Of a stretch of DNA of 64,000 bases, positions 23,101 to 36,100 are shown in pieces. Positions within the stretch are counted from its first letter, which is position 1, and the number at the start of each line of letters is the position of its first letter. Made by a program: the position numbers and the translations under genes. Source of the DNA: Schizosaccharomyces osmophilus. Lineage: Eukaryota > Ascomycota > Schizosaccharomycetes > Schizosaccharomycetales > Schizosaccharomycetaceae. The stretch is from the NCBI RefSeq assembly GCF_027921745.1, contig NC_079239.1, positions 647,501-711,500 of the forward strand, in the 5' to 3' direction. The notes beneath the pieces are model-generated. The model saw nothing but the letters and a program-made list of their open reading frames with translations, did not search any database and had not been told where the DNA came from.

Positions 23101-24491
23101 TCAAGAAATTTCGGCGGATTCTCTCTTCTTCAAAACTAAATCGTTGCCTGTCATACGCTTATAGATATTACGGACATCGCGAGCCATCGTTTCAAAGTGC
23201 GATGTAGCATCAACACTCTTTGTAATATAGCATTGGTCCTTTGTACCATCTTCCATCGGCTCGTATAACTCTTGCACCCGAGAAAAGGACTCCACAACAG
23301 GACCCAATAATTTCAAGCCTGGTGCAATTTCAGATAAAGGATTGGCGGTTTCTACAATCGTAGAAATTATCGCCAAATAGTATCCTTTAGGGCATACATT
23401 ATGTACAGATGAAATGCATGCAATGTAAATATCATGCTTTCTCTTGACTTGGTTTTGGGGAATTATAATTTGCACGGAATCCAAATTGTCCGTATTAGGA
23501 ATTGGGTGATCTAAAATACAAATGGCACGGACCAATCTGCCAATGCTGCGTACCTTTTCTCGGAAATACGATGGGTCACCAACAACCTGCTTTGCCTTGG
23601 CTACTTGTTCTCCACTACGAACTCCAACGGCAACGCCATTTCCATCATACTCTATTGCATCCACTGGTTGGCCAAGCATGTATGTCCCGCCATAAATCGC
23701 ACTCAAACGAGCAAATCCTTGAGGAAGCTCTCCAAGACCATACATGGGATAAATATAAGGGGATTTGCCAAATTTGGCCATCGAAGAGGCATACAACAAG
23801 ATACGGTCTCGCGTCTCACGGGCAGGCTTCTTAATGTACGACTCGTCCAAATAAAGCGCCATGGCATGTCCAATGAAATCTTGTGTACCCGATTGAAGAC
23901 CAAACTTTTTGTATACTGTCTCCATGGAATCGCGATCCAAATTGATGTCTTTCTGCGTGCTGGGATCCTCTTCGCGGTAGTTGCTAACCCACTCCAAAAA
24001 CTTTTTAGCTCGGCGCTTCTCAAATAAACTCATCAGAGGGCTCTTCAAAGCTTCCATCTCATTCCCTGGTACTTTTGCGATTCTCCCATCTCGGTATACA
24101 TAACTACCAGAAATTTGCTTAAACTCGATATAGCGAGTAACGTCGGTATAAACCAAAATATTGGTCAAATCTCCATTGGCCATCAGAAATTTGGGGACTA
24201 AATCTACACACCAATCTCGATCACGACCAAGGTTTTCTGGGCGTTCTTCACCTTGTCGAAACATTCCATACAGCTGAGTTAAATTCAAACTAGCCGAATC
24301 TCTGTACATTTCCTGTTAGTTTCCTTGCCTTCCTCGTCAACCAAAGTATGCACTAGTGCATCTACATACGCTCCATAGTAGTCATTTCTATCAATGTGCA
24401 AGACTTTCTTCCCATCAATACTGAGCAAACCGCTCAAAATACATTCTGTAAGTCCTGTTCCCAGCACAATTACGTCGTATTCCTCATCCAT
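23101..24491 (-). CDS. gdi1: Rab GDP-dissociation inhibitor Gdi1
   Basis: Two exons, 24491-24370 and 24301-23101, joined in phase 2 through a GTATGT...TACAG intron; 440 aa, the normal GDI length. The N-terminus has the GDI/CHM dinucleotide-fold-like signature [20 protein letters not shown] and RNDYYGADSASLNL across the junction. The conserved Rab-binding region follows ([20 protein letters not shown]), along with [16 protein letters not shown]. Gdi1 extracts prenylated GDP-Rab GTPases from membranes and recycles them through the cytosol; it is normally essential. The protein ends in a short charged tail (KKRESAEIS). Confidence 0.94.
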
Positions 24492-24926
24492 TGTGTTTTG
24501 TTGTTGACAAGCACTTAGATGCACTGAAATCATCAGCTTGTTTATGAGTGTTACTTCAGTTCATACTGTTACTCGCATGTCAAACAAACGTTTAAGTCCT
24601 ACCACCATGCGAATACCACCTTTGTAGAGACTTCAATGAAAATATTAAACAGACTCTAAGTAGAAATTCATAAATATTGCAAGAAGTAACCTTGAACCAG
24701 CATTAGCAAAGTTCTCAACAACAGCATTTAGGATTGCTACCCTAGTCAGATAGAATATGTTCGTCTCTACTTATTTTTATGCATGGGAATTAAATTCCTT
24801 TTCCTTTTATTCAAATTATGTTTTATCGCTAAAAATGTGCGTCTCCTTGTAGCTGTTAAGGATTAAGAAGGGTAAGCTCAATTCACTTCCAACTACCATA
24901 TTATAGTCCCAAAGTAAAATTCAATC
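24492..24926. other. Divergent promoter, gdi1 and seh1
   Basis: 435 bp shared by two divergent genes. No further feature recognised. Confidence 0.45.
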
Positions 24927-26044
24927 ATGGACAAGGTTGAATCGACAACAATTGAGACTAATCATAAGGACTTAATTAATGATGTATCATACGGTAGGTG
25001 AAAGATCTCTGGCAATGGAATTTCATACCTAACAGAACATGTAGATTTCTACGGTCGTAGGATGGCTTCATGTTCCGCGGACCAACGAGTAAAAGTCTAC
25101 GATTTTGATGAAGAGAGCGAGAATTGGAAAATCTCGTCTGAGTGGAGAGCTGGAGATGCGAGCCTTATGAGAATTGAATGGGCTCACCCAGAATTTGGTC
25201 AGGTCTTAGCTGTCTGTAGCTTAGACAGAGGTGTTCGAGTTTACCAGGAACAAAAGGGAGGTTTACATACGAAAGCATGGGTCGAGGTTGCAAAATTAAT
25301 GGATGCCAGAAGTGCAGTTTTAGATATCAGCTTTTGTCCTATCCAGCATGGTTGTAAACTTGCTGCAATTTCAGCAGATGCTACTTTGAGGATATATGAA
25401 GCTCTCGAGCCTGAAAATATTTCTTCTTGGACTTTGATGGATGAGATTAAATTGCTCCCTTCTCCCCCTTCTCGTAATGAACAATCTTCCTTTTGTGTCA
25501 GTTGGTGCCCTTCTCGTTGGCGCACTCAATGCGTTGCCGTGGGGTGTATGGACAAAGCTTACTTATATACTCAAAACGCTAGTGCAAAATGGAAGCAAAT
25601 TGCTTCCTTGCCTGGACATGCCGATCTCGTCCGTGACATTGCATGGGCGCCTTCGATGGGACGCCTCTACCATTTACTAGCCACAGCCAGCAAGGACGGA
25701 AATGTACGCATTTTCAAAGTTTCTATTCCTTTACAACCAAACCAAACAAACTCTTTTGAATACGAGTCTCCCGCGGAGACCACTCATGAACCCATAAAGG
25801 TAGAGTTGATTGGTGAATATGATAATCACAAGTGCCAGGTTTGGAGGTGTCAGTTTAACGTTACCGGTACAATTTTAAGCACTTCTGGTGATGACGGTTG
25901 TATTCGACTATGGAAAGCTTCATACGCTAATCTCTTCAAATGCATTTCGGTAGTTTCATTAGAAAGGTAAGTGATTCTTTTGTCAAGCATGATTAGAAAA
26001 AATACTAATAACATGAAACTAGAAAACCGGAACGCGCTGTTTAA
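24927..26044 (+). CDS. seh1: Nucleoporin/SEA-complex WD protein Seh1
   Basis: Three exons: 24927-24993, 25045-25966 and 26023-26044. The last exon codes only for the tail (ERKPERAV). About 336 aa of WD40 propeller: DVSYDFYGRRMASCSADQRV at blade 1, CSLDRGVRVY, ISFCPIQHGCKLAAISAD, GHADLVRDIAWAPS, and WRCQFNVTGTILSTSGDDG. The sequence matches the Seh1/Sec13 family and is Seh1-like by its first blade. Seh1 acts in the Nup107-120 (Y) complex of the nuclear pore and in the SEACAT/GATOR2 complex that regulates TORC1. The tiny third exon is inferred from a good branch point (ACTAAT) and acceptor; without it the protein would end a few residues into the intron. Confidence 0.9.
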
Positions 26045-26299
26045 AGTGACTTCTTCCTCTAAAAATACAAAATGGATTGAGTATTTCGTCTTTCCAGGTT
26101 TATGAAATTTTTTAGACTTTTACATTACAACTATCTGTTTAACCAAAATTTTGTTTTTGATGTCTTCCATTAGTAATGGAAGGTTTTATATGCGTCTTTT
26201 AAGATTCGATAAGGTTTTTTCTAAGGGAAATGACATATTCATAACCAGAAAAATACTACGTATATTCATGGAAAACCAACTTTAATTTCTTGTTTTTAT

Positions 26300-26940
26300 C
26301 TAACCATAGTTAAGACGGAAAAGATCATTCAAAACAAAGTAGTTACCGCCATTATTCACAAGATGGAAAACTTGGCTGTAGCGTTGTGCCATTTGTTCCT
26401 CATCCAACTATGAAGCATGTTAGTTGGATTCAAATGAATTAAATATTTTATCTCATAGAGTCTTCAAACATATATATGTAGACTCAATATTTCTTGTTCA
26501 GCTTACCAAAAGTTCACCAGTAACCATAACAACAACGGAGCCGTTAGCACCGGTAGGTTGTGCATCCAAAGTAGAAATACGGTGTTGGACACGTTGGAAG
26601 GGGAGACCCTGTAATTCGTCGTTAGTTTTGTTATGAGCAGGTGAGATCTTCACGTACCATAAGTTTCTCAACAATATCCTTAGCACCTTGGAGTTGGGCG
26701 CCCTCAAAACTCAACATAGACTCATCACGCTTTACAAACACTGTTAGTTACTTTCTTTTTCAACTTCAGCTTGACTTGGTTTCTCTTTCGCTGAGTCACT
26801 TACGTATAAAGATGAGAGTTGAGAACGATCGGTGTCGAAAGTTTGATAATAAAATTGAGTGAACTGAGTAGCCAGAGCGTTGAAGTCTGTTTTTCGTTAG
26901 TCTTTCATTTTCGGTTTTTACTTATGAACTTACCAGCCAT
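26300..26940 (-). CDS. nxt2: Nuclear transport factor 2 (Ntf2-type)
   Basis: Five exons in transcript order: 26940-26934, 26886-26804, 26729-26658, 26608-26507 and 26407-26300, giving 123 aa with every phase consistent. The first exon is seven bases. The product reads [20 protein letters not shown]..., contains [19 protein letters not shown] and ends [12 protein letters not shown], a near-perfect Ntf2. Ntf2 dimers carry Ran-GDP into the nucleus through FG nucleoporins. Four introns in a 372-nt coding sequence is intron-dense for this genome. The gene is convergent with seh1, 255 bp apart. Confidence 0.95.
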
Positions 26941-27501
26941 ACTGGTGGATAGTGGTAAAAGAAAACTGCTGTAGGTGAAACCATCGTTTACCCCAAACAG
27001 CTAATAAGGATATTACTTGAGTCGCACTATTCCAAATATAGATAATTTCAGAACTCGTTATTATATTGCAATGCGAATGACATGGTTATTACAAAAATGA
27101 TTTATGAATGCAAATCCGAAATTGGAAAAGTCAATATTCCTTGGATACCTCGTCTAATAGTATAGAAGCTTGATACATAATGCATTATACAAACTGAAAA
27201 TTATTTAAAGGTTCCCTTACCTTCTACAATACAGTAACGACAGTGAGATTAAGTTCCCTCAAGGACAGAGTATACTTACTTAGCAAAAGGTCATCGATTA
27301 ATCATAGAAATGCTTGTTAATTAATAGAACGTAAGAAAATAAAAAGAATAAATCAATAATAACGATAGAAATGCAATGAAGGAACGGTAAAGATACAAAC
27401 CTAGAAGACGTAAACAAAAATGCAAGAAAAGATCATTTCGTCATGTATAACATGAGCCAGTACTAACGTTGAGAACACTTGTTTTTCCCCTTACAGAATA
27501 A
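26941..27501. other. Intergenic region upstream of ntf2
   Basis: Promoter space between two minus-strand genes; several A/T-rich runs and nothing else that I can name. Confidence 0.45.
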
Positions 27502-29886
27502 TTAACCCTCAAATGTTTCTCCAAAAACAGAATCTGCTACAGGGTCATCTTTATCAAAACCGTTTTTTTCATTACGAACGGAGTCTTTGAGCCGGTCTCT
27601 TTCCGAAAATTCATCAACGTGAAAACCTTCAAACCGATCTTCTAAGGATTTATTGGTACTGCAAAAAGTTAGTAAATTGCTCTACAACAAAGGGTTGTTT
27701 GGTTAAAAACCAACTTACAAAGTAAATCCTTTGAATCTGTCTTGCATCGTATTTGATAGAGGTGTAGAACCATTAACTGAATCCTGGGGACCATTTAAGT
27801 TTATATTGCGAACATTAGTGTTCGTAAATTCTTGATCAAAATTGGAGACATCCAAATCACTTTGTACTTGAGGCTTAAATGGAGGGGGTAACTTTTTCTT
27901 CGCCAGCAAACTCCAGTTGATATCATCAAAAAATGGATGCGCTTTTAGTTCCTCCGCATCTGCAATTGCTCCCAGTCGATGTTTGGGATTCCGATTCAGC
28001 AATCCACGAACGAAGCTGCGAGCTTCTTGGGATAGCACGCCTTTGGGAAACCGAACTTTCCCAAAAGCTATATTTCTGTACATCTGTTGCACATCCGGTG
28101 CATAAAAGGGACTCCAACCACAACACATTTCGAAAACTAAAACACCGAGAGACCAAAAATCTACCTGCTTCGTATACCCCTTATCATCCAATAAAACCTC
28201 GGGTGCCAGGTATTCCGTAGTTCCACAAAAAGTATTTGTAGTGTCTTCGGACGAAAGATTTGCTTTCGACAATCCGAAATCACACAATGCAATATGTCCG
28301 CTTATATCTAAAAGAATATTTTCGGGCTTCAGGTCTCTATAAATAATGTCATGCTTGTGAAGATGTTCTAAGGCCAAAACAAGTTCTGCTATATAAAACT
28401 TAGCCCGATCTTCGCGAAACCGCCCCTCATGTTGTAGATGCCAAAATAATTCACCTCCACTCATGTAATCCGTAATTAAGAACAAGTCAGAATCAGTTTG
28501 AAAAGAAAACTTCAGTCCAACGATAAACGGTGATTCATCAAGTGAAGTTCGAACCAGTATATTCCTCTCCCCAATAGTATGTGTTACTTCCCTTTTTCTA
28601 ACAATTAATTTTTTTGAAATCTTTTTCATAGCATAAATTCGACCCGTGTCATTTTTTTGAACAAGATAAACGTGGCCAAATGTTCCTAAACACTAGTTAC
28701 TACTTTGATATTCTCCGAAAAAAAAAAAAAAAAAAAAAATCAACATACCTTTCCCGATCAGTCGAAGAATCGTAAAATCTTCTGGTCCGAATCGTGTGAT
28801 TTCTGACTGTTCAAATATACTTTGAATATTGACTTCACCTTCGAAGGGCTGTGATAAGTCCAAAGGTTCCAATTTATACCACCCTTCATTTAAATACTCG
28901 TTTAATAAAACCGGCACAACCTTGACGCTTCCTAGGAAGAAATCGTTATTCAAACGGTCGTAAACACTGACAGAAACGGCGGACTCTGGATTTATAACGT
29001 CGAAAACAGTTTCAAAGTCCCATCGAGGTGCTCGAGCTTCAGCAAATAACAACTCAGATTGAATGAGGGAAGGAGACATAGGAAAGTTCTCGTTCACGGT
29101 TCGTGTTTTGCAAGGGATGGTAATTCCCATCCCATTTTCGGCATCTTTCTTTGAAGAAGGAGTCACAACTTCGGTTTTATCATAATTAATGACTGCATAT
29201 GGTTCAACATGCATACTGGAGATTAGCAGATTACGGGCCTGACGAAGACGTACAACTAAACGTCCCATAATCTGATTAGAGGCCATCGGTTCAGATGCTT
29301 TATAGAATGAGTTGTCCAGTTGGGAATGGCTGGATGGAGGAGTTTTTAAAGGATCATTTTGGGGCTCGAGAGTTTTGAGATTTTCAGTTTTAGTATCCGT
29401 AGACGGAATAGCTTCATTTGATTTTTTTCTAGAGTCGGCGGGCTGTTCCTCTGAGTCCTTTGTTTTTTCCTAAAGCAGCGAGTTAGTATCAATCCATAAA
29501 CAGTTGTGATTCAGGATAGGGATGCGATATCGAACGAAACCACGCAGAAACAATAACATCAAAGCATAGGTCCATATTACACCAAAAAACGGCTTTCGTT
29601 AATGGTTTTACTACGCAATTCTATCTCTTAAACTTACTATTTGTTTCACCTGAGTAGTTATTTCTTCATACACGTTTTTTAAACGGTCCGGTAAAAGAAT
29701 GGGATCATAACTAGTCGAAACGTTCTGATTGTCATACTCAGTCGTTCCTTTTGCTTCGGCTGTCTCAACAGATACGGAAGGTGTAGAAGAGAGAGAAATT
29801 TTAAAAGAAGGATCTGAAGATGATGAGTATTGATTTTTACTGTCAGAACCGGATCTCCCTTGTATTTTTTCGAAAATTTCAGTCAT
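27502..29886 (-). CDS. sck1: AGC protein kinase Sck1 (Sch9-like) with C2 domain
   Basis: Exons in transcript order: from ATG 29886 to 29638, 29469-28749, 28685-27719 and 27658-27502. A Ser-rich N-terminus precedes a C2 domain (GRLVVRLRQARNLLISSMHV). The kinase domain follows: GKGTFGHVYLV loop across an intron, YAMKK lysine, IYRDLKPENILLD, CDFGLSK, and activation segment TFCGTTEYLAPEV carrying the PDK1-type threonine. Splicing of the last intron creates the AGC hydrophobic motif FKGFTF. The C2-plus-AGC layout is that of Sch9/Sck1, which acts below TORC1 and nutrient cues alongside PKA. The frame stays open above the chosen ATG (LLWGFHGQADPSGSLI), so the true start may lie in an upstream exon. 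One intron holds a 20-base homopolymer. Confidence 0.88.
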
Positions 29887-31579
29887 TATAAGAGAGCCTG
29901 AAGGATCTGCTTGTCCATGAAAGCCCCACAGCAACTGTGACAAAAAATCGGTTCTTGCTAGTTGTTGGATGGAAGATGCGTGCAGTTGGCAAAACCCACT
30001 GTCAACCCCTTTAGGTATTGTTTACCATTTAGTGAGTGAGAGGGAGTAAAAGTGAATTGCTTGTTTACCACGAGTAGAAACGGTGGAAATAGTAGAATAG
30101 ATATCTTATAAAACCTTTGAAAGCAGTTGCTTTGCAAGTCTACTTTCACCCTTTTGAAGAATTACCAGGGCTCAATTCGTACTTCAGAAAACTGTGCTTT
30201 AGCCAGTTCAATAACAAGAAAATAGGATAATGAGTATTTCAACTTTTATAGAGACGTAAAAATGATATATACATTCAATGAATTATACAAGCACCAATGA
30301 AGGCCACGAAGACTCATTTGTTTACGTTACCTGTGTTACCTCAATAAATAAATACGAAATCTTGGTTTCTTGAACGTAAAAGACGAAGTATTAAGAAAAA
30401 GATTCTTTGCAATTTATGGATGAATAATTCCAATAACTAATTGCTTAATTCACCCTTCTTGTGATCCCAAACAAATGTTGCATTTCCTGACCTTGTAGAG
30501 AACGGCGCAGAATGATTGACTTGCTCCAGCAAATGGGAATTTACTTAGTAAACGAAAAGAGTTCCATGATCGGTTGCAACCTTCTTTCTAATCTTCAATC
30601 ATTGTCCCCTCCCGACATTCATAGAGGAGAAAAGTATCCTTGACTGAATCCAAAAGAAAAAAAAAACAAAAAGGAAACGAGATATTCAAAATAGAATGAA
30701 CACGTATAATACAAAGTTCAATTCGAAGGTCGGCCGTGTAAATGTTGGATTCTTTCTGAGTTTAAGTGATGCTAGAGTAGACTGCAATGAATATTTTTTT
30801 GTAAAGGAAGAAGGAAGAAACAAGAATGAACGAAAAGCAACACAGAATTGGAATAGAAACGAGAAACAACATCAAGATAAGTAATACAATGATGGTTTGT
30901 GGATTATAGCTAGTTCTGTCGTTTGAATTGGTATACCAAATGAAGAATCAATGTACAGAATTTCGATGTGTCGGGGGTTCGTTTCAAGGCATAAAAACAA
31001 CTTGCTACAGACATTAATTCAGAAAGTTCTAAAATGCTTCAAGTTTGAAGGGGTTTAGAAATAAAACAAATTGGTTCAACATTTGAAATCAGTCACTGCC
31101 TCCTTACATAAATTACTTGAGTCCGAAGAGATTAAGAGGGTAAGGATCCAACCAAGCGTAGCGCTGCAGTGTTTAGACAAGGAGTGAAATTTTGCAATCC
31201 CTCTTCAAAATGTCTCCAAAATGAATATTTGCTCATAAACCGACAAAGCATGAATTATCATGGCTTTCTTATGCTATTCCTATGGTACTTTCTAAAATAC
31301 GACTCAGGTGTTGAAAAGAAAAAAAGAAAAGGAATCAAGGAATCAAGGAAACGTAAGCAAATAAAATGGATTCATTTAAAATTTTTTTAACTCTTATATT
31401 TGTTCTTCTCTCTAAAAAAAAAAAGTAAAAAGTAAAAGAATATGGTTTAAACAATGATTCGTATTTGAAAAATTAGTTTTTCAAAAACTGCCACATCTGG
31501 AAACATACAACGTGTTTTTGGTGGTGGTGTAAACTATTTTCACCACCAAGAAATTATCATCTCTTCACCAAAATTTGCA
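29887..31579. other. Divergent intergenic region, sck1 and ssf1
   Basis: 1.7 kb without a convincing gene. Just above sck1 it probably contains leader or first-exon sequence. A FLEX/forkhead-like CATTTGTTTAC lies at 30315-30325. A/T-rich homopolymers are frequent. A non-coding transcript cannot be excluded. Confidence 0.45.
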
Positions 31580-32915
31580 ATGGCTGGAATTGGCAAGAAA
31601 CGCGTATGTTTTTCTTTTATTTGGATTCTTTGATTATTAACTTTTATATTTTAGGTGAAGAAAAGGACTCATTTGAAAGAAGATCCTACTAGTGAGGCCT
31701 CGGTTCCCAAATCGGTAAGTATTGCTCTCAGATAGCTTTAGCTCTGGGAAAGGGTAAATATTAACACAAACTAGATGGTTATCCGTGTTGGTGCATCTGA
31801 AATAGGCAAAAGTCTTTCTCTTCTTACTCGTGATCTTCGACACATGATGGAACCGCATACAGCTGTGCGCTTGAGGGTAAGTATTTCTACCTTTTAGGCA
31901 TAGATTTGTTAACTCTGTTTAGGAACGTAAAGCAAACAAACTTAAGGACTACATAACAATGACTGGTCCTTTGGGAGTTTCTCATTTGATGGTTCTTTCT
32001 CGTTCCGATACGAATGCAAATTTACGAATTGTTCGTGCTCCAAGAGGCCCAGCTTTGCATTTTCGTATCCATGAGTATATGCTCAACAAAGATGTTCGAA
32101 ACCTTCAAAAGACTCCAAAATCTCCAAACGCAGAGTTTTTGACTCCTCCTCTTCTCGTAATGAACCATTTCAATACAAAGTCCTCTAAGGAAACCCCCCA
32201 TGAAGCTTTACTGACAACAACTTTCCAAAACATGTTTCCTCCCTTGTCGCTTCAGTCGACCAACATAAATTCAGTAAAACGTGTGCTTCTACTCAACAAA
32301 CGTGACGATGGCTACATAGATCTTCGTCATTACTTAATTACCACCAAGCCTGTAGGGGTTTCGCGGCCAATCAATCGTCTTTTAAAGGGCCAAACGCATC
32401 CCTCTGATCTCCCGGATTTAAATGGAGTTCGTGATATCTCGGATTTCGTTTTGCATGGAGAAGGGATGTCCGGAGTACCCAGTGATTCTGAGGCTGAAGA
32501 AGATGCTACCGTCGAAGTCTCTCGACCTACACCAACAAAAATCGAAGAAAAACTCCTTAGCGAATCTCAGTTGCTAAAACCCAAGCAGCAGGCGATTAAG
32601 TTAATTGAAATTGGTCCCCGTTTGACTTTGGAGCTCACAAAAGTTACCGAAGAAGCAATGGGAGGTAAGGTCCTTTATCACAGTCATGTACAGAAGTCTG
32701 AGGATGAAGTTCGTCAACTTGACAAGTATCACAATGAAAATCGTTCTCTTAAAGAAAAGAGAAAGAGAGCACAAGAACAAAATGTTCAGCGTAAGCTGGA
32801 TAAGAAGAATAAAAAGTCAAAGAAAAATCAACCTTCAAGTGAGCATTCTGGATCTGAAGCTAGTGAAGGCGAAGAGGAAGAGGAAGCTGCAGATGGTCAC
32901 ACTGCAGACGTGTAA
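31580..32915 (+). CDS. ssf1: Ribosome biogenesis factor Ssf1/Peter Pan (Brix domain)
   Basis: Four exons: 31580-31603, 31655-31714, 31775-31876 and 31923-32915, all phase 0; 392 aa. The start MAGIGKKRVKKRTH is basic. The Brix domain runs from about residue 30 (MVIRVGASEIGKSLSLLTRD) through the sigma70-like block (LMVLSRSDTNANLRIVRAPR) to HYLITTKPVGVSR. A charged coiled C-terminal tail follows (REHKNK/RKLDKKNKKSKKNQ region, then poly-acidic EEEEE). Ssf1/Peter Pan binds 27S pre-rRNA with Rrp15/Rrp14 and is needed for 60S subunit assembly in the nucleolus. Its 3' end faces mus7 about 190 bp away. Confidence 0.92.
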
Positions 32916-33108
32916 TAAAATAATTATGGTCGTGGTACATGGTGAACATTAAAAATTGAAATTTTTTGGGTTTATATTATATGATTAGTCAGGATAAATA
33001 AATAACAGTTTTTTATTTCTTTGTTTTAAATGTAAATAAAAAAAAACGATACCCTGTGTCTAATAAATAATTATAAAACAAATACTCTAAACGTAGCGAT
33101 AAATTAAT

Positions 33109-36100
33109 CTATATATACATGTCATGCAAACTGATACCCTCAATAATCCAAAGACGGTCTATTCTGGCTAGAACATCACTAACCTGAAAGGGTAAATCTG
33201 ATAGAGAATTATGATGTAAACGCACATTTCTATAAAAGGTCTCTAATTCTGGTTCCAAAATATCCGGTTTCCTTTTCCATGATTGAACAAAAAGTTCTAT
33301 TAAAGCATTCCACTTCGTAGATTCCTGTTCGACAACGGAGGGCAAATGCAACTTGGTTTTTCTAACTTTGTGAACAATATTATCAATATTTTCGTACCAG
33401 TCAGCCTTACAGTGCTGCTCAATTGAGCTGAAGAGTTTAGACTGTGGACATACCTCTTGACAAAAAGGTGGAGGGTACTCTTGACTTTGTAAAATCCAAC
33501 AAAGCTCTAACAAAAACTCCCGACTTAATTTTCCCAAATAGTTTTGAAGATCTAAGACAAAACGGTTATCAGTCTTTACTAATGCAAATTTTGATACAGC
33601 AGATAGAAGATGATATATTTTACCAGCAATGACAGGATTCGAAGATGAGTACAATAAGGCAAAATTCTCCAACGCAGAAATAGATGTATAAACCTCTTCA
33701 CAAATCTTTATCTGATGTTCTTCGTTAAGATATACGTACTGAAAGCTGCTATAAACTTGAGTTAGACAGTCAAGCAGCAAAGAAGAATAGAATGATGCCA
33801 CTAAAGACTTGACGCTTAAGTAATTCAACAAAAGGTCTTTTAGGCAAAATTTTCGTAATGTAGAGACTTCAACATCCCAATGGTCGTTGGCATCTAGACT
33901 GTAACTTCCCATAGCAAGAGTTAAGAGATTCATTATATCTTTCTGCTTTTGCTCTAATAGGGCAACATCGAAGTTTGCCTTTAAAAAACTGAATAAGGCG
34001 CTTCGAGAAGAGTTTGAGGCTAAGTTTTTACGGGCATAACTTCGTAGTCGAAAAGCGGCGTATTCTAAACGCTCCGGTGGTTGAGGAAACCTTGCAGAGT
34101 CCATAAAGTAACGGAGTCCTGCCAAATTCCTTTCATTAGCAAAGGGACTACAATATTGAAGAATGTCACCCACAACCCTTTGCGCGGATGAAATGAATAT
34201 GGAATGCTCATCACCTGAATAAACAAGACTTTCATAACTGCTTTGCATGGATGCTAACAATGAGCTTAAATACTGAAGAAAAAGTATTTGATAGTATTGC
34301 TGACTTTCCATGTAGTTGTTTTTTACATCGTCGTAAATCTTTGCCATATTTCCAAGGACAGAAGAAATTAAGCTTAGTTGAACTGACTTGAATTGGCGGT
34401 GGAATGCCTCATGATCGTCTAGTATAATTGGTAGGTTAAATAATAATGGGTTATTATTATCTTTCTCCAAAAGAAGTAAGGTAAATGAGGCAGCGTACGA
34501 ATCATGTAAAGCACCCAGTGATTCAAACCAAACAGTCACGACTTTTTCTCGCTGGTCGACTAAAAACGAAACATTAGTTTCTATAAGAATAGAATAAAAT
34601 TGGCTGCTTAGTGATCGCTTCAGTCGTGTATTGCGGATTCGTTCCCAAGATTCAGAACCAAAATCCACATAGTAACTCCAATCGTTAATTTTAGCTTCAA
34701 CTGCAGAGCTAGCGCAAAGTGCCATGCATTCCATTAAAGGAATTAATACAGGACGAAATGATTTGTATTCACTTTCATCGCTTCCTACTAATGTAGATAT
34801 AGTCTGATATAGGTAAGGTGAAACATGCTTCCTTAACAGTTTAGCTAGTTCACAAATTCGTTCAAATTTTTCTTGCTCGATCATTAATTCAGTATCATCA
34901 ATGTAGTCATTTTCGAAATAAGCATCTTGACTATCAGCAGAGACGACATTAGTTACTGTTTTATCACGAGGTAATTGACAGGCAGAGTGATAAGTGAGAA
35001 ATTTTTTTAAAAAATAAGTACATTCAAGTATAACCTTTGAGGGCAAACTTGACGAATTCTGAAATATGAATTGACTACAGTGAAACGTCAGCAAACAGTT
35101 TATTCTTCGAATGTATACTGAAGGATTTGGTATTAAAGCTTGAAGCGAGTAAAAGGCCACTAATAGGAAGTCTTCCAATTGGCCTTGGGAATAAGCAATA
35201 AGTTCAATTTCATCGAGACCCTGATCTGAGAATACCAATGATAAGTATTCGTTCAAAGTGACTTCCATTAACGAATCAAGCCAGTTCATACAGGCATCCA
35301 ATTGAGCGTCCGATCCATACAGTAGTATATATCGCATCAAATATTGCCAAGCCTTTAAACTAATTAATCGCGCTTTGAGATGCGAGCCTTCAAATATGAC
35401 ATTGTCTCGTATTCCATTTACGTTTGGTTTGCAGTTCTCTGGAGCAACCCAAAACAATGATATTAATAGAGTATGTGTATGTTCGAGAGACATATAGTCT
35501 TTCATTGAGAAAGGAATCTCTCTTCTATACTGTCGGGCATGAAGTGGTTGAAGTCTTGAAACGATTCGACGTATTATCGAAGTGTTTTTAGAATCGCATT
35601 TTAGCCTTTGAATTGAAATAATCACTGTTTTGAGAAAAATGACAAAACACGTATCAAGCGCACTTATGTGCAAATCGGGAGACCTGTCCAGTGATTTTAT
35701 AAAATCTGGAAATTCTGAAGCAACATCTTCGGATGACTCATAAGAAAGATCAATAAATTTACGATGACTGAAGAAGTCAAAGATAGCAGTTAAAACGGAT
35801 GCTACTTCTGACCAAAACCATTCAGATATCAAAAGATTAATTCTTAACAATAAAACTCGTAAATAACGTTCTGTGACTTTAGGATCGATGCCCTTCTTTT
35901 GTCTTTCAAAGGTACTTCGGCACGTTTTGAGAACGAGAGGCCAATAACTATGACTGGTAGGGCTTCCGGCGACACCGAGGTCATTAAACTGAAACACTGG
36001 AGATACTGTGATTATAATGTACCATATCTTTTCCATCTCTAAAATTGATAACTCAGGGCCATCCAAACTCAAATAATTATCGACCTGCTCCCATAAACTT

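Noticed and set aside
29470-29637. Possible snoRNA in the sck1 intron (TTGATGT and CTGA)
   Set aside because: The boxes are poor matches, too close together, and lack a terminal stem or recognised guide; unlike the cpc2 intron, no family resemblance is seen.
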